From positions 372,001 to 436,000 of the forward strand of contig DATCMI010000001.1 of assembly GCA_036563485.1 (NCBI GenBank): 64,000 bases of DNA, written 5' to 3'. Position 1 is the stretch's first letter; the number at the start of each line of letters is the position of its first letter. The position numbers and the translations under genes are program-made. The notes beneath the pieces were generated by a model. It saw nothing but the letters and a program-made list of their open reading frames with translations. It ran no database searches and was not told where the DNA came from. This document shows, one piece after another, positions 31,855 through 41,930 of this stretch. The stretch is from Sphingomicrobium sp. (GTDB lineage: Bacteria > Pseudomonadota > Alphaproteobacteria > Sphingomonadales > Sphingomonadaceae).

Positions 31855-32836
31855 TGATCAGGCGAGCGGCGTCGAGCGCGTGATAGGTCAGCACCCCGGT
31901 CGCGCCGGCCCGCTTGAAGGCGAGCAAGGTCTCGAGGATCAGCGCGTCGCGGTCACCGGCGCCTGCCGCCGCGGCATGTTCGATCATCGCATACTCGCCG
32001 CTCACCTGGTAAGCGAAGGTCGGCGCGCCGAACGCATCCTTCACCCGCGTCACGACGTCCAGATAGGGTAGGCCCGGCTTCACCATCACCATGTCGGCGC
32101 CCTCGGCGAGATCGAGCTCGACCTCGCGCAGCGCTTCTTCGATATTGGCCGGGTTCATCTGGTAGCCGCGCTTGTCGCCCTTCAGGCGGCCCTGGCTGCC
32201 CACCGCTTCGCGAAACGGCCCGTAGAAAGCCGACGCATATTTGGCCGAATAGGCCATGATGGCAACGTTGCAGTGGCCGTCCCGCTCGAGCGCCGCGCGG
32301 ATCGCGCCGACGCGCCCGTCCATCATGTCCGACGGGGCGACGATGTCCGCCCCCGCTTCCGCCTGGACCAGCGCCTGCTGCACGAGGATGTCGACCGTAT
32401 CGTCGTTGATGACGTTCCCCGCCGCGTCAGTCAGGCCGTCGTGGCCGTGCGCGGTATAAGGATCGAGCGCGACGTCGGTGAGCACGCCGATGTCGGGCAC
32501 CGCATCCTTGATGGCGCGGATGGCGTTGCAGATCAGGTTTTCGCGGTTCAGCGCCTCGCGCGCATCGTCGGTGCGCAGATCGTCGGGCGTGTTCGGGAAC
32601 AAGGCGACGCAGGGGATGCCGAGGTTGGCGGCTTCGCGTGCCTTTGCGCCGAGCCGGTCGACGCTCCAGCGGCTGACGCCAGGAAGGGCGCCGATCGGCT
32701 GTTCGCACTGGCGGCCTTCGCAGATGAAGACGGGCCAGATGAAATCGCTGGGGTGAAGCCGGTTTTCGGCAAGCATGGAGCGCATCCATGCGCTCGAGCG
32801 GCCGCGGCGCAGGCGGAGAGAGGGGAAGGAGGACAT
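31847..32836 (-). CDS. hemB: delta-aminolevulinic acid dehydratase (porphobilinogen synthase)
   Basis: 329 residues from MSSFPSLRLRRGRSS (AGGAG 8 bases upstream); the frame stays open to 33526 but that part is antisense to the lipid kinase. Condenses two 5-aminolevulinates to porphobilinogen in haem synthesis. Schiff-base lysines in MAYSAKYASAFYGPFR and MVMVKPGLPYLD. The metal site reads DVALDPYTAHGHDG, with Asp instead of the Cys triad, so this is the zinc-independent Mg-type enzyme. Confidence 0.95.
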   Translation of the reverse strand: MSSFPSLRLRRGRSSAWMRSMLAENRLHPSDFIWPVFICEGRQCEQPIGALPGVSRWSVDRLGAKAREAANLGIPCVALFPNTPDDLRTDDAREALNRENLICNAIRAIKDAVPDIGVLTDVALDPYTAHGHDGLTDAAGNVINDDTVDILVQQALVQAEAGADIVAPSDMMDGRVGAIRAALERDGHCNVAIMAYSAKYASAFYGPFREAVGSQGRLKGDKRGYQMNPANIEEALREVELDLAEGADMVMVKPGLPYLDVVTRVKDAFGAPTFAYQVSGEYAMIEHAAAAGAGDRDALILETLLAFKRAGATGVLTYHALDAARLING

Positions 32837-32851
32837 GGCGGCGCTCCTAGC

Positions 32852-32925
32852 GTCATTCCAACAAAAGCGGGAATCCCGCTTGTGCGGGAACAAGACGGCC
32901 GGCCCTCCGCTTTCGCGGGGGTGAC
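32852..32925. repeat. REP-like palindromic element between hemB and lipid kinase
   Basis: Imperfect terminal inverted repeat: GTCATTCCAACAAAAGCGGG (32852-32871) against CCGCTTTCGCGGGGGTGAC (32907-32925), with an internal perfect hairpin AGCGGG-AAT-CCCGCT (32866-32880). Forward translation gives the familiar PTKAGIP pattern seen where these repeats are read as protein. It fills the hemB/kinase divergent promoter. Confidence 0.7.
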
Positions 32926-33811
32926 GGGCGAACTTCCCAAGCAGGCGATCCTGATCGTGAACGCGGCGAGCCGCAGGGGCGCGGAAGCGTTTGAACCCGC
33001 GCGCGAAAAGCTTGCCGCCGCCGGCATCGAGCTGCTCGATGCACGCGCCGTCGAGGAACCGGAGACCCTGCCCGGAGAGATCACTTCTGCGATCGATCGC
33101 GCGCCGATGGTGATCGTCGGCGGCGGCGACGGCACGCTGTCGGAAAGCATCGACTATTTCCTCGGCACCGGCACGGTGTTCGCCTTCCTTCCGCTCGGCA
33201 CCGCCAACAGCTTCGCTCGGACGCTGGGCTTCCCGCTCGACCTCGACGGCGCCGTCGGCGTGATCGCCAACGGGGAACCGCGCAAGATCGACCTGGCGGC
33301 GATCAACGGCGACTATTTCCTCAACAATGCCGCACTCGGCCTGGCGCCCGTTGTTGCGGAGACCGTGCCGCATGGCCTGAAGAAGCTGCTCGGCCGCACC
33401 GGCTATTTGCTGTGGGCCGGATGGTCGGCGGCAAGCTTCAAGGCCTTCCGGCTGAAGATCGAGGCCGAGACCGGGACCCATCGATTGTGGGCGACCGAGG
33501 CGCGAATCGCCAACGGCCGCTTCCACGGCGGCGTCGAGCTCATCGAAAGCGCCGACTTACACAGCGGCGAAGTGGTGATTCAGGCCGTCGAGGGCCGCAG
33601 CCTCATCAAGCTCGGCTGGAGCTATTTTGCGAGCGCGGCCAAGCTCAAGTCGCGCCAAGACAATGTCCGGGAATTCCATGGCAAGCGGATGCGCGTGTCT
33701 ACCCGCCCCAGCATGCGCGTGTCGATCGATGGAGAACTTGGGCCCGAGACGCCTTTCGAGGTGAGCGTGCTTGCCGACGCTGTCACGGTGGCGGCGCCGC
33801 GGGGCGCCTAG
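32921..33811 (+). CDS. diacylglycerol/lipid kinase family protein (YegS/BmrU-like)
   Basis: 296 residues from GTG 32921; the frame is open to 32273 but that is antisense to hemB. N-terminal DAGK catalytic domain: ILIVNAASRRG, the nucleotide loop VGGGDGTLSE and LPLGTANSFARTLG; then FLNNAALGLAPVVAE and the C-terminal beta domain with MRVSIDGELG. It probably phosphorylates a membrane lipid. Only the run of Gs before the GTG could be a ribosome site, and the start codon itself lies in the right arm of a REP-like repeat. Confidence 0.85.
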   Translation: MTGELPKQAILIVNAASRRGAEAFEPAREKLAAAGIELLDARAVEEPETLPGEITSAIDRAPMVIVGGGDGTLSESIDYFLGTGTVFAFLPLGTANSFARTLGFPLDLDGAVGVIANGEPRKIDLAAINGDYFLNNAALGLAPVVAETVPHGLKKLLGRTGYLLWAGWSAASFKAFRLKIEAETGTHRLWATEARIANGRFHGGVELIESADLHSGEVVIQAVEGRSLIKLGWSYFASAAKLKSRQDNVREFHGKRMRVSTRPSMRVSIDGELGPETPFEVSVLADAVTVAAPRGA

Positions 33812-35280
33812 CCGGCCGGTTTCAACGCGCCGCCAGGCTCGCGGGTGGCGAGCGCCTCTTCGGTGCACTCGTGCTCGCTCGGCCGCTCGTCGATGGTCAT
33901 GCTCGCCTCACGCCAGCCGCCGTGGAGGTAGATGGCGACGGCGAGCGCAAGGTTGATGCAGGAGGTGACCGGGAAGCTGGTCCAGATCGCATCGGCGCCG
34001 AGCGAGTCGTAGGTCGCCAAAATATAACCGAAGCGAACCGGCACTAGGCCGATGGCGAGCACGATCAGCGGTACCCATACGGCCCCATTGGCGCGGACCG
34101 TTCCGAACAGCACCATCATCACGCCGAACAGCAGGAAATTCCATGTCGCGACCACGTGGATGTGGCGGGCGATCGGCAACGCCGGACTGTCAGCGCCCAT
34201 GAACAAGGCCAGCACCGCGCGGTCGGCAAGCGTCAGCGCGACGATCAGGACGCTGGTGATCGCCAGCGTCTGGACGATGCCGACGCTGGTAATCCGGCCG
34301 ACGCGGTCCCAGCGGCCGGCGCCGATATTCTGCGCCGCCATCGCGCTGACTGCTGCGCCGAGCGCCATCGCCGGCATCTGGACATAGGTCCACAGCTGCA
34401 TGGCGACGCCGAACGCGGCCGTTGTCGCCACCCCTTCGCGGTTGACAAGGCCGACCAGCGCCAGCGCCGACACCGAGATGATGATCATCTGCAGGCCCAT
34501 GGGCAGGCCTTTGACGACGATCGTCTTCAGCAGCTTCATGTCGCACCACAAATAGCGGAGCTCGGGTCCGCGGAGGCGAAGCGGCAGGTCGCGGATGTAA
34601 ATGTAAGCGATCAGGGCGACGAAGGCGGCATAGTTGGAGATGAGCGTCGCCATGGCCGAGCCGGCGATCCCAAGCCGCGGAGCCGGGCCAAGGCCGAGGA
34701 TGAAGACCGGGTTGAGGCCGCTGTCGAGGACGACCGCGAGAATCATGAACCACAAGGGCGTCAGACTGTCCCCCGCCCCGCGCAGGGCCATCATGGCGAT
34801 GGTCAGCAGCAGCATCGGCGGCATCGCCAGGAAGATCACCCGCAGATAATCCAGCGCGAGCGGTGCGGCTTCCGCCGGCGTGCCGAGCAGCCTCAGGATC
34901 GCTGGCGCGAGTGAATAGCCGGCGGCGGCGATGATGATGGTGATGACCAGGAAGGACCCGCCCGCGGTGCCGAAGATCCGCCGCGCCCGATCGACGTCCT
35001 TGCGGCCCCATGCCTGGCCGACGAGGATGGTCGCGGCCATGCCGAAGCCGAACACGAAGGCGGTAAGCAGGAACATCACCATGTTGGCGTTCGAGGTCGC
35101 GGCAAGCGCGCCTTCGCCGAGGAATCGCCCGACCCAAATGGCGTTGATCGTGCCGTTCAGCGACTGGAGGATGGAACTGGCGAGCGTCGGCAGCGCGAAA
35201 GCCAGCAGGGTCTTGCCAATCGGCCCCTGCGTCAGGTCGCCGCGTGCCGCCCCGCCCCTAGCTGCTCCTGCGTCCGCCAT
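33808..35280 (-). CDS. MATE family efflux transporter
   Basis: 490 residues, about 12 transmembrane spans in two repeated halves. The start region reads GPIGKTLLAFALPTLASSILQ, then NAIWVGRFLGEGALAATSNAN and FGMAATILVGQAWGRKDVDRA; the second half begins VVKGLPMGLQMIIIS with AAQNIGAGRWDRVGRIT. Multidrug/cation antiporters of the inner membrane. The acidic C-terminal tail of about 30 residues is unusual. It converges on the lipid kinase with 4 bases overlap. Confidence 0.92.
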   Translation of the reverse strand: MADAGAARGGAARGDLTQGPIGKTLLAFALPTLASSILQSLNGTINAIWVGRFLGEGALAATSNANMVMFLLTAFVFGFGMAATILVGQAWGRKDVDRARRIFGTAGGSFLVITIIIAAAGYSLAPAILRLLGTPAEAAPLALDYLRVIFLAMPPMLLLTIAMMALRGAGDSLTPLWFMILAVVLDSGLNPVFILGLGPAPRLGIAGSAMATLISNYAAFVALIAYIYIRDLPLRLRGPELRYLWCDMKLLKTIVVKGLPMGLQMIIISVSALALVGLVNREGVATTAAFGVAMQLWTYVQMPAMALGAAVSAMAAQNIGAGRWDRVGRITSVGIVQTLAITSVLIVALTLADRAVLALFMGADSPALPIARHIHVVATWNFLLFGVMMVLFGTVRANGAVWVPLIVLAIGLVPVRFGYILATYDSLGADAIWTSFPVTSCINLALAVAIYLHGGWREASMTIDERPSEHECTEEALATREPGGALKPAG

Positions 35281-35309
35281 ACGCTCCTCGTAGTGCCGCG
35301 CCGAAAATG

Positions 35310-35343
35310 AAGGCCCGGCGCTTCGGGTGAAGCACCGGGCCTT
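35310..35343 (-). terminator. intrinsic terminator of the str operon
   Basis: On the minus strand AAGGCCCGGTGCTTC (35343-35329), loop ACCC, GAAGCGCCGGGCCTT (35324-35310), followed by CATTTTCGG. A 15-bp stem with one mismatch, 31 bases after the tuf stop. Confidence 0.9.
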
Positions 35344-35373
35344 GTCTTGTCCAGCGCTGGAAGGCGCTGAGAC

Positions 35374-36564
35374 TTACTTGGAGATCGTGCCGACGACGCC
35401 GGCGCCGACCGTGCGGCCGCCTTCGCGGATCGCGAAGCGGAGGCCCGGGTCCATGGCGATCGGAGCGATCAGCTTCACGCCGAGGCTGACGTTGTCGCCC
35501 GGCATGACCATCTCGGTGCCTTCCGGCAGCTGCACTTCGCCCGTCACGTCGGTCGTGCGGAAGTAGAACTGCGGACGGTAGTTCGCGAAGAACGGCGTGT
35601 GACGGCCGCCCTCGTCCTTCGACAGGACGTAGACTTCCGCCTGGAAGTCGGTGTGCGGCGTGATCGAGCCCGGCTTGCAGAGAACCTGGCCGCGCTCGAC
35701 GTCCTCACGGCCGACGCCGCGGAGCAGCGCGCCGATGTTGTCGCCGGCCTGGCCCTGGTCGAGCAGCTTGCGGAACATTTCGACGCCGGTGACGACGGTC
35801 TTCTGGGTGTCGCGGATGCCGACGATCTCGACTTCCTCGCCGACCTTGATGATGCCGGTTTCGACACGGCCGGTGACGACGGTGCCGCGGCCCGAGATCG
35901 AGAACACGTCTTCGATCGGCATCAGGAACGGCTTGTCGAGCGGACGCTCCGGGGTCGGGATCCAGTCGTCGACCGCCTTCATCAGCTCCATGATCTTCTC
36001 GTCGCCGATGTTCTGGTCACGGTCTTCGAGAACCGCGAGCGCCGAACCGGCAACGATCGGAATATTGTCGCCGTCGAAGCCGCGCTTCGAAAGCTCTTCA
36101 CGGATTTCCAGCTCGACGAGCTCGAGAAGCTCGGGATCGTCGACCTGATCGACCTTGTTGAGGAAGACGACCATCGTCGGAACGCCAACCTGGGCCGCGA
36201 GCAGGATGTGCTCCTTCGTCTGCGGCATCGGGCCGTCAGCGGCCGACACGACCAGGATCGCGCCGTCCATCTGGGCGGCGCCGGTGATCATGTTCTTCAC
36301 ATAGTCGGCGTGGCCCGGGCAATCGACGTGCGCATAGTGGCGAGCTTCGGTCTCATACTCGACGTGAGCGGTCGAGATGGTGATGCCGCGCTCGCGCTCT
36401 TCCGGCGCCTTGTCGATGTTGGCGAAGTCAACGGCTTCACCGCCGCCGTGCTTCGACAGCACCTTGGTGATCGCCGCGGTCAGCGACGTCTTGCCATGGT
36501 CGACGTGACCGATGGTCCCGATGTTCACGTGCGGCTTGTTCCGCTCGAATTTCGCCTTTGCCAT
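35374..36564 (-). CDS. tuf: elongation factor Tu
   Basis: 396 residues. Delivers aminoacyl-tRNA to the ribosomal A site as a GTPase. G1 loop GHVDHGKT, switch I RGITIST, G3 DCPGHADY, G4 NKVD, G5 GSAL; beta-barrel domains 2 and 3 follow and the protein ends [10 protein letters not shown]. Last gene of the str operon (rpsL-rpsG-fusA-tuf), 70 bases after fusA. Only one tuf copy is in this window. Confidence 0.98.
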   Translation of the reverse strand: MAKAKFERNKPHVNIGTIGHVDHGKTSLTAAITKVLSKHGGGEAVDFANIDKAPEERERGITISTAHVEYETEARHYAHVDCPGHADYVKNMITGAAQMDGAILVVSAADGPMPQTKEHILLAAQVGVPTMVVFLNKVDQVDDPELLELVELEIREELSKRGFDGDNIPIVAGSALAVLEDRDQNIGDEKIMELMKAVDDWIPTPERPLDKPFLMPIEDVFSISGRGTVVTGRVETGIIKVGEEVEIVGIRDTQKTVVTGVEMFRKLLDQGQAGDNIGALLRGVGREDVERGQVLCKPGSITPHTDFQAEVYVLSKDEGGRHTPFFANYRPQFYFRTTDVTGEVQLPEGTEMVMPGDNVSLGVKLIAPIAMDPGLRFAIREGGRTVGAGVVGTISK

Positions 36565-36634
36565 TTACGCCTCTTCTTTTGGAAAATCGGGCGGCCCGCC
36601 CAATGCGAGCGCGCCCATAACTACAATTTTGCGC

Positions 36635-38728
<2,094 letters not shown>

Positions 38729-38751
38729 GGTCGTGTTTTCCTTAGCGATGT

Positions 38752-38777
38752 GGGGAGCCGGCGGATCCGGCTTCCCC
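38752..38777 (-). other. hairpin in the fusA leader
   Basis: GGGGA-GCCGG (38752-38761) pairs with CCGGC-T-TCCCC (38767-38777), one bulge and a short loop, 24 bases upstream of the fusA ATG. No U-run on the minus strand, so an RNA structure rather than a terminator. Confidence 0.55.
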
Positions 38778-38806
38778 AGATATAAGTATTGTTTTTACCA
38801 GCGCCA

Positions 38807-38827
38807 CCCGTCGGCGGAGCCGGCGGG
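38807..38827 (-). other. second hairpin, at the rpsG 3' end
   Basis: CCCG-T-CGGC / GCCG-G-CGGG with a GGA loop, a nine-base stem with one mismatch, 5 bases after the rpsG stop on the minus strand. Together with the fusA leader hairpin it could mark an RNA processing or stability boundary. Confidence 0.5.
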
Positions 38828-38832
38828 ATCAA

Positions 38833-39303
38833 TTACCAACGATAGTGGCTGAAGGCGCGGTTCGCTTCGGCCATGCGGTGCGTGTCCTCGCGCTTCTTCA
38901 CGGCATTGCCGCGGTTCTGCGACGCATCCATCAGCTCGCCCGACAGGCGGCCGGCCATGGTCTTCTCCGAACGGCTGCGCGCCGCCGTGATCAGCCAGCG
39001 GATCGCCAGCGCCTGGGCACGCTCCGGACGGACTTCGACCGGCACCTGGTAAGTCGCACCGCCGACGCGGCGGCTGCGGACTTCGATGCCGGGCTTCACG
39101 TTGTTCAGCGCATCGTGGAACACGCGCAGCGGCTCCACCTTCATGCGGGTCTCGACATTGTCGAGCGCGCCGTAAACGATGCCTTCGGCAACCGACTTCT
39201 TACCGTCGAGCATGACGGAGTTCATGAACTTCGAAAGGACGATATCCCCGAACTTTGGATCGGGGAGAATCTCGCGCTTCTCTGGGCGACGACGACGAGC
39301 CAT
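38833..39303 (-). CDS. rpsG: 30S ribosomal protein S7
   Basis: 156 residues. Primary 16S rRNA-binding protein that nucleates assembly of the 30S head. Sequence runs [63 protein letters not shown] and ends RAFSHYRW, the standard S7 pattern. In E. coli S7 represses its own operon by binding the mRNA; a GC stem lies in the rpsL-rpsG gap but no equivalent site is certain. Confidence 0.98.
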   Translation of the reverse strand: MARRRRPEKREILPDPKFGDIVLSKFMNSVMLDGKKSVAEGIVYGALDNVETRMKVEPLRVFHDALNNVKPGIEVRSRRVGGATYQVPVEVRPERAQALAIRWLITAARSRSEKTMAGRLSGELMDASQNRGNAVKKREDTHRMAEANRAFSHYRW

Positions 39304-39373
39304 TGGATCTTTCCTTCTCTCTCTTCAGCCTGGTCCGGGACTTCGAAAATCCGCCCGGGGCTTACTCTGGCGA

Positions 39374-39745
39374 TTACTTCGGGCGCTTGGCGCCGTACTT
39401 GGAACGGGACTGCTTGCGGTCCTTCACGCCCTGCGTGTCCAGGACGCCGCGAAGCACGTGGTAGCGGACACCGGGAAGGTCGCGCACACGGCCGCCACGG
39501 ATCAGCACGACGCTGTGCTCCTGGAGGTTGTGGCCTTCGCCCGGGATATAGCTGATCACTTCGCGCTGGTTGGTCAGGCGGACCTTGGCAACCTTGCGCA
39601 GCGCCGAGTTCGGCTTCTTCGGGGTCGTCGTATAGACACGGGTGCAAACGCCGCGCTTCTGCGGGTTCTGCTCCATCGCAGGGACCTTCGACTTGGCCTT
39701 CTGCGGTTCGCGACCCTTGCGGATCAGCTGGTTAATCGTTGGCAT
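39374..39745 (-). CDS. rpsL: 30S ribosomal protein S12 (Arg at position 88)
   Basis: 123 residues from [15 protein letters not shown]; the frame is open to 39856 but the standard start is the ATG at 39745. S12 lines the decoding centre and controls accuracy. Lys43/Lys44 in [12 protein letters not shown] are wild type. In the second decoding loop [13 protein letters not shown], residue 88 is Arg (codon CGC, 39482-39484) where most bacteria have Lys. K88R is a well-known streptomycin-resistance change. First gene of the str operon. Confidence 0.98.
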   Translation of the reverse strand: MPTINQLIRKGREPQKAKSKVPAMEQNPQKRGVCTRVYTTTPKKPNSALRKVAKVRLTNQREVISYIPGEGHNLQEHSVVLIRGGRVRDLPGVRYHVLRGVLDTQGVKDRKQSRSKYGAKRPK

Positions 39746-39788
39746 GAAGCCCTTCACCTTTCGTTGCCGGCAACCCCGGCGGTTACTT

Positions 39789-39855
39789 TGCTCAACAGAA
39801 AAAAGCGCGTTAGCCGAGCAGCCTGTCCGGCCGCCTGGCGACGCGCTGTTGAGCA
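39789..39855 (-). promoter_or_regulatory. terminator-like hairpin in the str operon leader
   Basis: Inverted repeat TGCTCAACAG (39789-39798) / CTGTTGAGCA (39846-39855); inside it AGCGCG (39804-39809) pairs with CGCGCT (39842-39847). Read on the minus strand, the inner stem is followed by six U (39804-39799), giving a terminator-like form in the leader 44 bases before rpsL. Possible transcription attenuator. Confidence 0.5.
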
Positions 39856-39913
39856 ACGTTCAGCTCTTTGCCCGGTGCGGAGCGCAAATGACCCTCTCGC
39901 TCGGACGGGCGGG

Positions 39914-39942
39914 CACATAGCGGCGAGCCGCCTAACGGTCAA
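39914..39942 (-). promoter_or_regulatory. str operon promoter
   Basis: On the minus strand TTGACC (39942-39937), 17-base spacer, TATGTG (39919-39914). A near-consensus sigma70-type promoter 169 bases upstream of rpsL, leaving a leader of about 160 bases. Confidence 0.75.
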
Positions 39943-39958
39943 CCGCCGAGCGGCGGAT

Positions 39959-40312
39959 TCACTTCTTCTTGGGCTTGCCGCCGCCGTCTTTCTTCGGCTT
40001 GGCTTTGGCGGCGGATTTTGCCTTTGCTTTCTTCGGCTTGCTGGCGGGCTCGGGCGCTTCCCCCTGGTCGGGCTTTTCAGCTTCCGACTCCCGCTCGTCC
40101 GCCCGTTCCCGAGCGCGCTCCATTTCCGCCCGAATCTGCTCGCGGGCAGCTTCGAATTCCTTGCGGAACTGCTCGCCGGCGCGCCGCATCTCCTCGCCCG
40201 CGCGCTGAAAGGCCTCGCGCAGTTCCTCGCCGGCACGCTTGATTTCAAGCTGCGCCTCTTCGCGAGCGCGCTCGAACTCTCGTCTCATCCGCTCGAACGG
40301 GTCGTCAGCCAT
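39959..40312 (-). CDS. coiled-coil protein with lysine-rich tail
   Basis: 117 residues. The first 75 form a highly charged helix with repeating hydrophobic spacing (MADDPFERMRREFERAREEA, then IKRAGEELREAFQRAGEEMR), clearly coiled-coil. The last 35 are Lys/Ala/Pro-rich (KPKKAKAKSAAKAK), resembling the C-terminal tails of H1-like nucleoid proteins. Unrecognised; perhaps a nucleic-acid-binding or ribosome-associated protein. It ends 17 bases before the -35 of the str promoter. Confidence 0.75.
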   Translation of the reverse strand: MADDPFERMRREFERAREEAQLEIKRAGEELREAFQRAGEEMRRAGEQFRKEFEAAREQIRAEMERARERADERESEAEKPDQGEAPEPASKPKKAKAKSAAKAKPKKDGGGKPKKK

Positions 40313-40375
40313 GAATTCCTACCTCGCCTGTGTAGTACATAGGTAAGACACCTGCTCGGACGAGACAAGCCTCGG

Positions 40376-40777
40376 CTATTCGGTGGTCTTGCCGTCCCAT
40401 TCTTCATCATGGTGACGCGCGTCGGCTTCTTCCTTGGTCGACTGGACCACGCCGTCCTTGTGCTCCGGCGGACCGTAGATGGTGTAGAGCCGGAGCGGCT
40501 TGTCGCCCGTGTTGCGGACATTGTGCCGAGCACCGGCAGGCACGATCACGGCAAAATCGTCTTCGACTCGGTTCTCGACTCCGTCGATGTCGACGATCCC
40601 GCTGCCTTCCTCGATACGGAAGAATTGATCGCGGTCGGGGTGAACTTCCGATCCGATGTCGCAGCCTGGCGGCAGGGTCATCAACACCAGCTGGAGGTTG
40701 TGACCGGTATAAAGGACGCGCCGGAAGTCCTCGTTCTCGACGGTCCGCTGCTCGATATTGTCGCAATAGCCTTTCAC
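40376..40777 (-). CDS. cupin domain-containing protein
   Basis: 133 residues with a single cupin barrel. Motif 1: PPGCDIGSEVHPDRDQFFRIEEG; motif 2: VPAGARHNVRNTG. His/Asp/Glu ligands suggest a metal-binding pocket. The N-terminus KGYCDNIEQRTVEN and the tail GPPEHKDGVVQSTKEEAD are typical of a widespread small cupin group without an assigned reaction (sometimes called mannose-6-phosphate-isomerase-like). Confidence 0.88.
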   Translation of the reverse strand: MKGYCDNIEQRTVENEDFRRVLYTGHNLQLVLMTLPPGCDIGSEVHPDRDQFFRIEEGSGIVDIDGVENRVEDDFAVIVPAGARHNVRNTGDKPLRLYTIYGPPEHKDGVVQSTKEEADARHHDEEWDGKTTE

Positions 40778-40998
40778 CTGGCGCCGCTCCTTTCTCGTTG
40801 TCGCCAGATAATCGTGCGTGGCCGCACTTTCGTTCCGAGGGCTTCTCCGCTCGCCGCGTCATTAAATGATGCGGATCCGAAATAACAAACAGGAATCAAT
40901 GGGTTGTCAGCCACCAGACCGGAGCTAAGCTGCTGTTGCCGAATGCAAACCGGCAGCCGGACGGGACATCCGGCTCGCACATAGGGGAGAATAAGAGA

Positions 40999-41883
40999 AT
41001 GAGTTCAACCCGTTCAGATGCCGCGCGTGAAGCCGGCCAGGCCCGTCTCGACCTGCGGGTCAACCTGCCGCAGAGCACCGACAAGATCACTGGGATCGAC
41101 CTTACCCATATCATCCACACCGATGACGTCGCAGCCGCCAAGGGCGGCCCCGGCGGTGGTGGCGGCGGTGGCGGTAGCGGCGGTGGCACGACCTTCTCGC
41201 CCTATATCAGCGGCGCTGCGAACGGCACTGCCGGCTACGACATCAAGATCGAATTCATCGGCACCGGATGGACCCAGGACTATTATAACATCTTCGTCAG
41301 CGCGGCCGACCGCCTGACCTCCCTAATTATCGGCGACCTTCAGGACGTCAGCGTCCGGAGCAAGGGCAAGGTTACCACGGTCGACGACATCACGATCACC
41401 GCCGAGCTGGGCCAGATCGACGGCCTCTATGGCATTCTCGGCCAGGCTGGCCCAACCGCAATCCGCACCAGCAACTCGCTGCCGGCGACGGCGCAGATGC
41501 AATTCGACGTGGTCGACGTGGCCGACATGGGCCTCTCCATGTTCAGCGAAGTGATCCTCCACGAAATGTCGCACAGCCTCGGCTTCGGCTCGATCTGGGA
41601 CAATCTAGGCCTCGTCAGCAACGGGCAGTTCACCGGAACCACCGCCAACAGTGAATATCACAAGCTTGGTGGCGTCGGGTACATCCCGGTCGAGCAGGAA
41701 GGCGGCTCGGGCACGGCCGGTTCGCACTGGGACGAAGAGACGTTCAACAACGAGCTGATGACCGGCTACATCAACGATGGCGCCAACCCGTACAGCGCGA
41801 TGAGCGCCGCCGCTTTCAAGGACATGGGCTATACCATCCGCGCCGATTATGCGGCGTGGGCGGACTCTTACTTCCTCGCCTGA
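40999..41883 (+). CDS. leishmanolysin-like (M8 type) zinc metalloprotease
   Basis: 294 residues from ATG 40999 (GGGGAG about 10 bases upstream; a start at 40936 is less likely). Zinc site HEMSHSLGFGSIWDN (His188, Glu189, His192) and third ligand His243 in SHWDEETFNNELMTG, exactly the M8 arrangement. The N-terminal 70 residues are polar and end in a glycine linker (GGPGGGGGGGGSGGG); no Sec signal is visible, so export (if any) is by another route or the N-terminus is a prodomain. The upstream 221-base gap holds its promoter region. Confidence 0.85.
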   Translation: MSSTRSDAAREAGQARLDLRVNLPQSTDKITGIDLTHIIHTDDVAAAKGGPGGGGGGGGSGGGTTFSPYISGAANGTAGYDIKIEFIGTGWTQDYYNIFVSAADRLTSLIIGDLQDVSVRSKGKVTTVDDITITAELGQIDGLYGILGQAGPTAIRTSNSLPATAQMQFDVVDVADMGLSMFSEVILHEMSHSLGFGSIWDNLGLVSNGQFTGTTANSEYHKLGGVGYIPVEQEGGSGTAGSHWDEETFNNELMTGYINDGANPYSAMSAAAFKDMGYTIRADYAAWADSYFLA

Positions 41884-41894
41884 TCAGTGACTTG

Positions 41895-41926
41895 CTTGCC
41901 GGGCTTCCACGCGGAGGCCCGGCAAG
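41895..41926. terminator. bidirectional hairpin terminator
   Basis: CTTGCCGGGC (41895-41904) / GCCCGGCAAG (41917-41926), a perfect 10-bp stem with a short loop between the convergent protease and lpd genes. Only short T stretches follow, so its strength is uncertain. Confidence 0.75.
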
Positions 41927-41930
41927 ATGT

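Noticed and set aside
31847..33526. 559-codon version of hemB
   Set aside because: Upstream 230 codons are antisense to the lipid kinase and cross a REP-like repeat; the standard HemB start with a good ribosome site lies at 32836.
40790..40860. EcfG general-stress promoter (GGAAC-N17-CGTT type) before the cupin gene
   Set aside because: GGAAC is present on the minus strand but the expected -10 reads CGAT rather than CGTT; too weak to call.
41140..41190. GGTGGCGGC tandem repeat in the protease gene as a microsatellite
   Set aside because: It is in frame and encodes a glycine linker, normal for a domain hinge; no sign of an independent repeat array.
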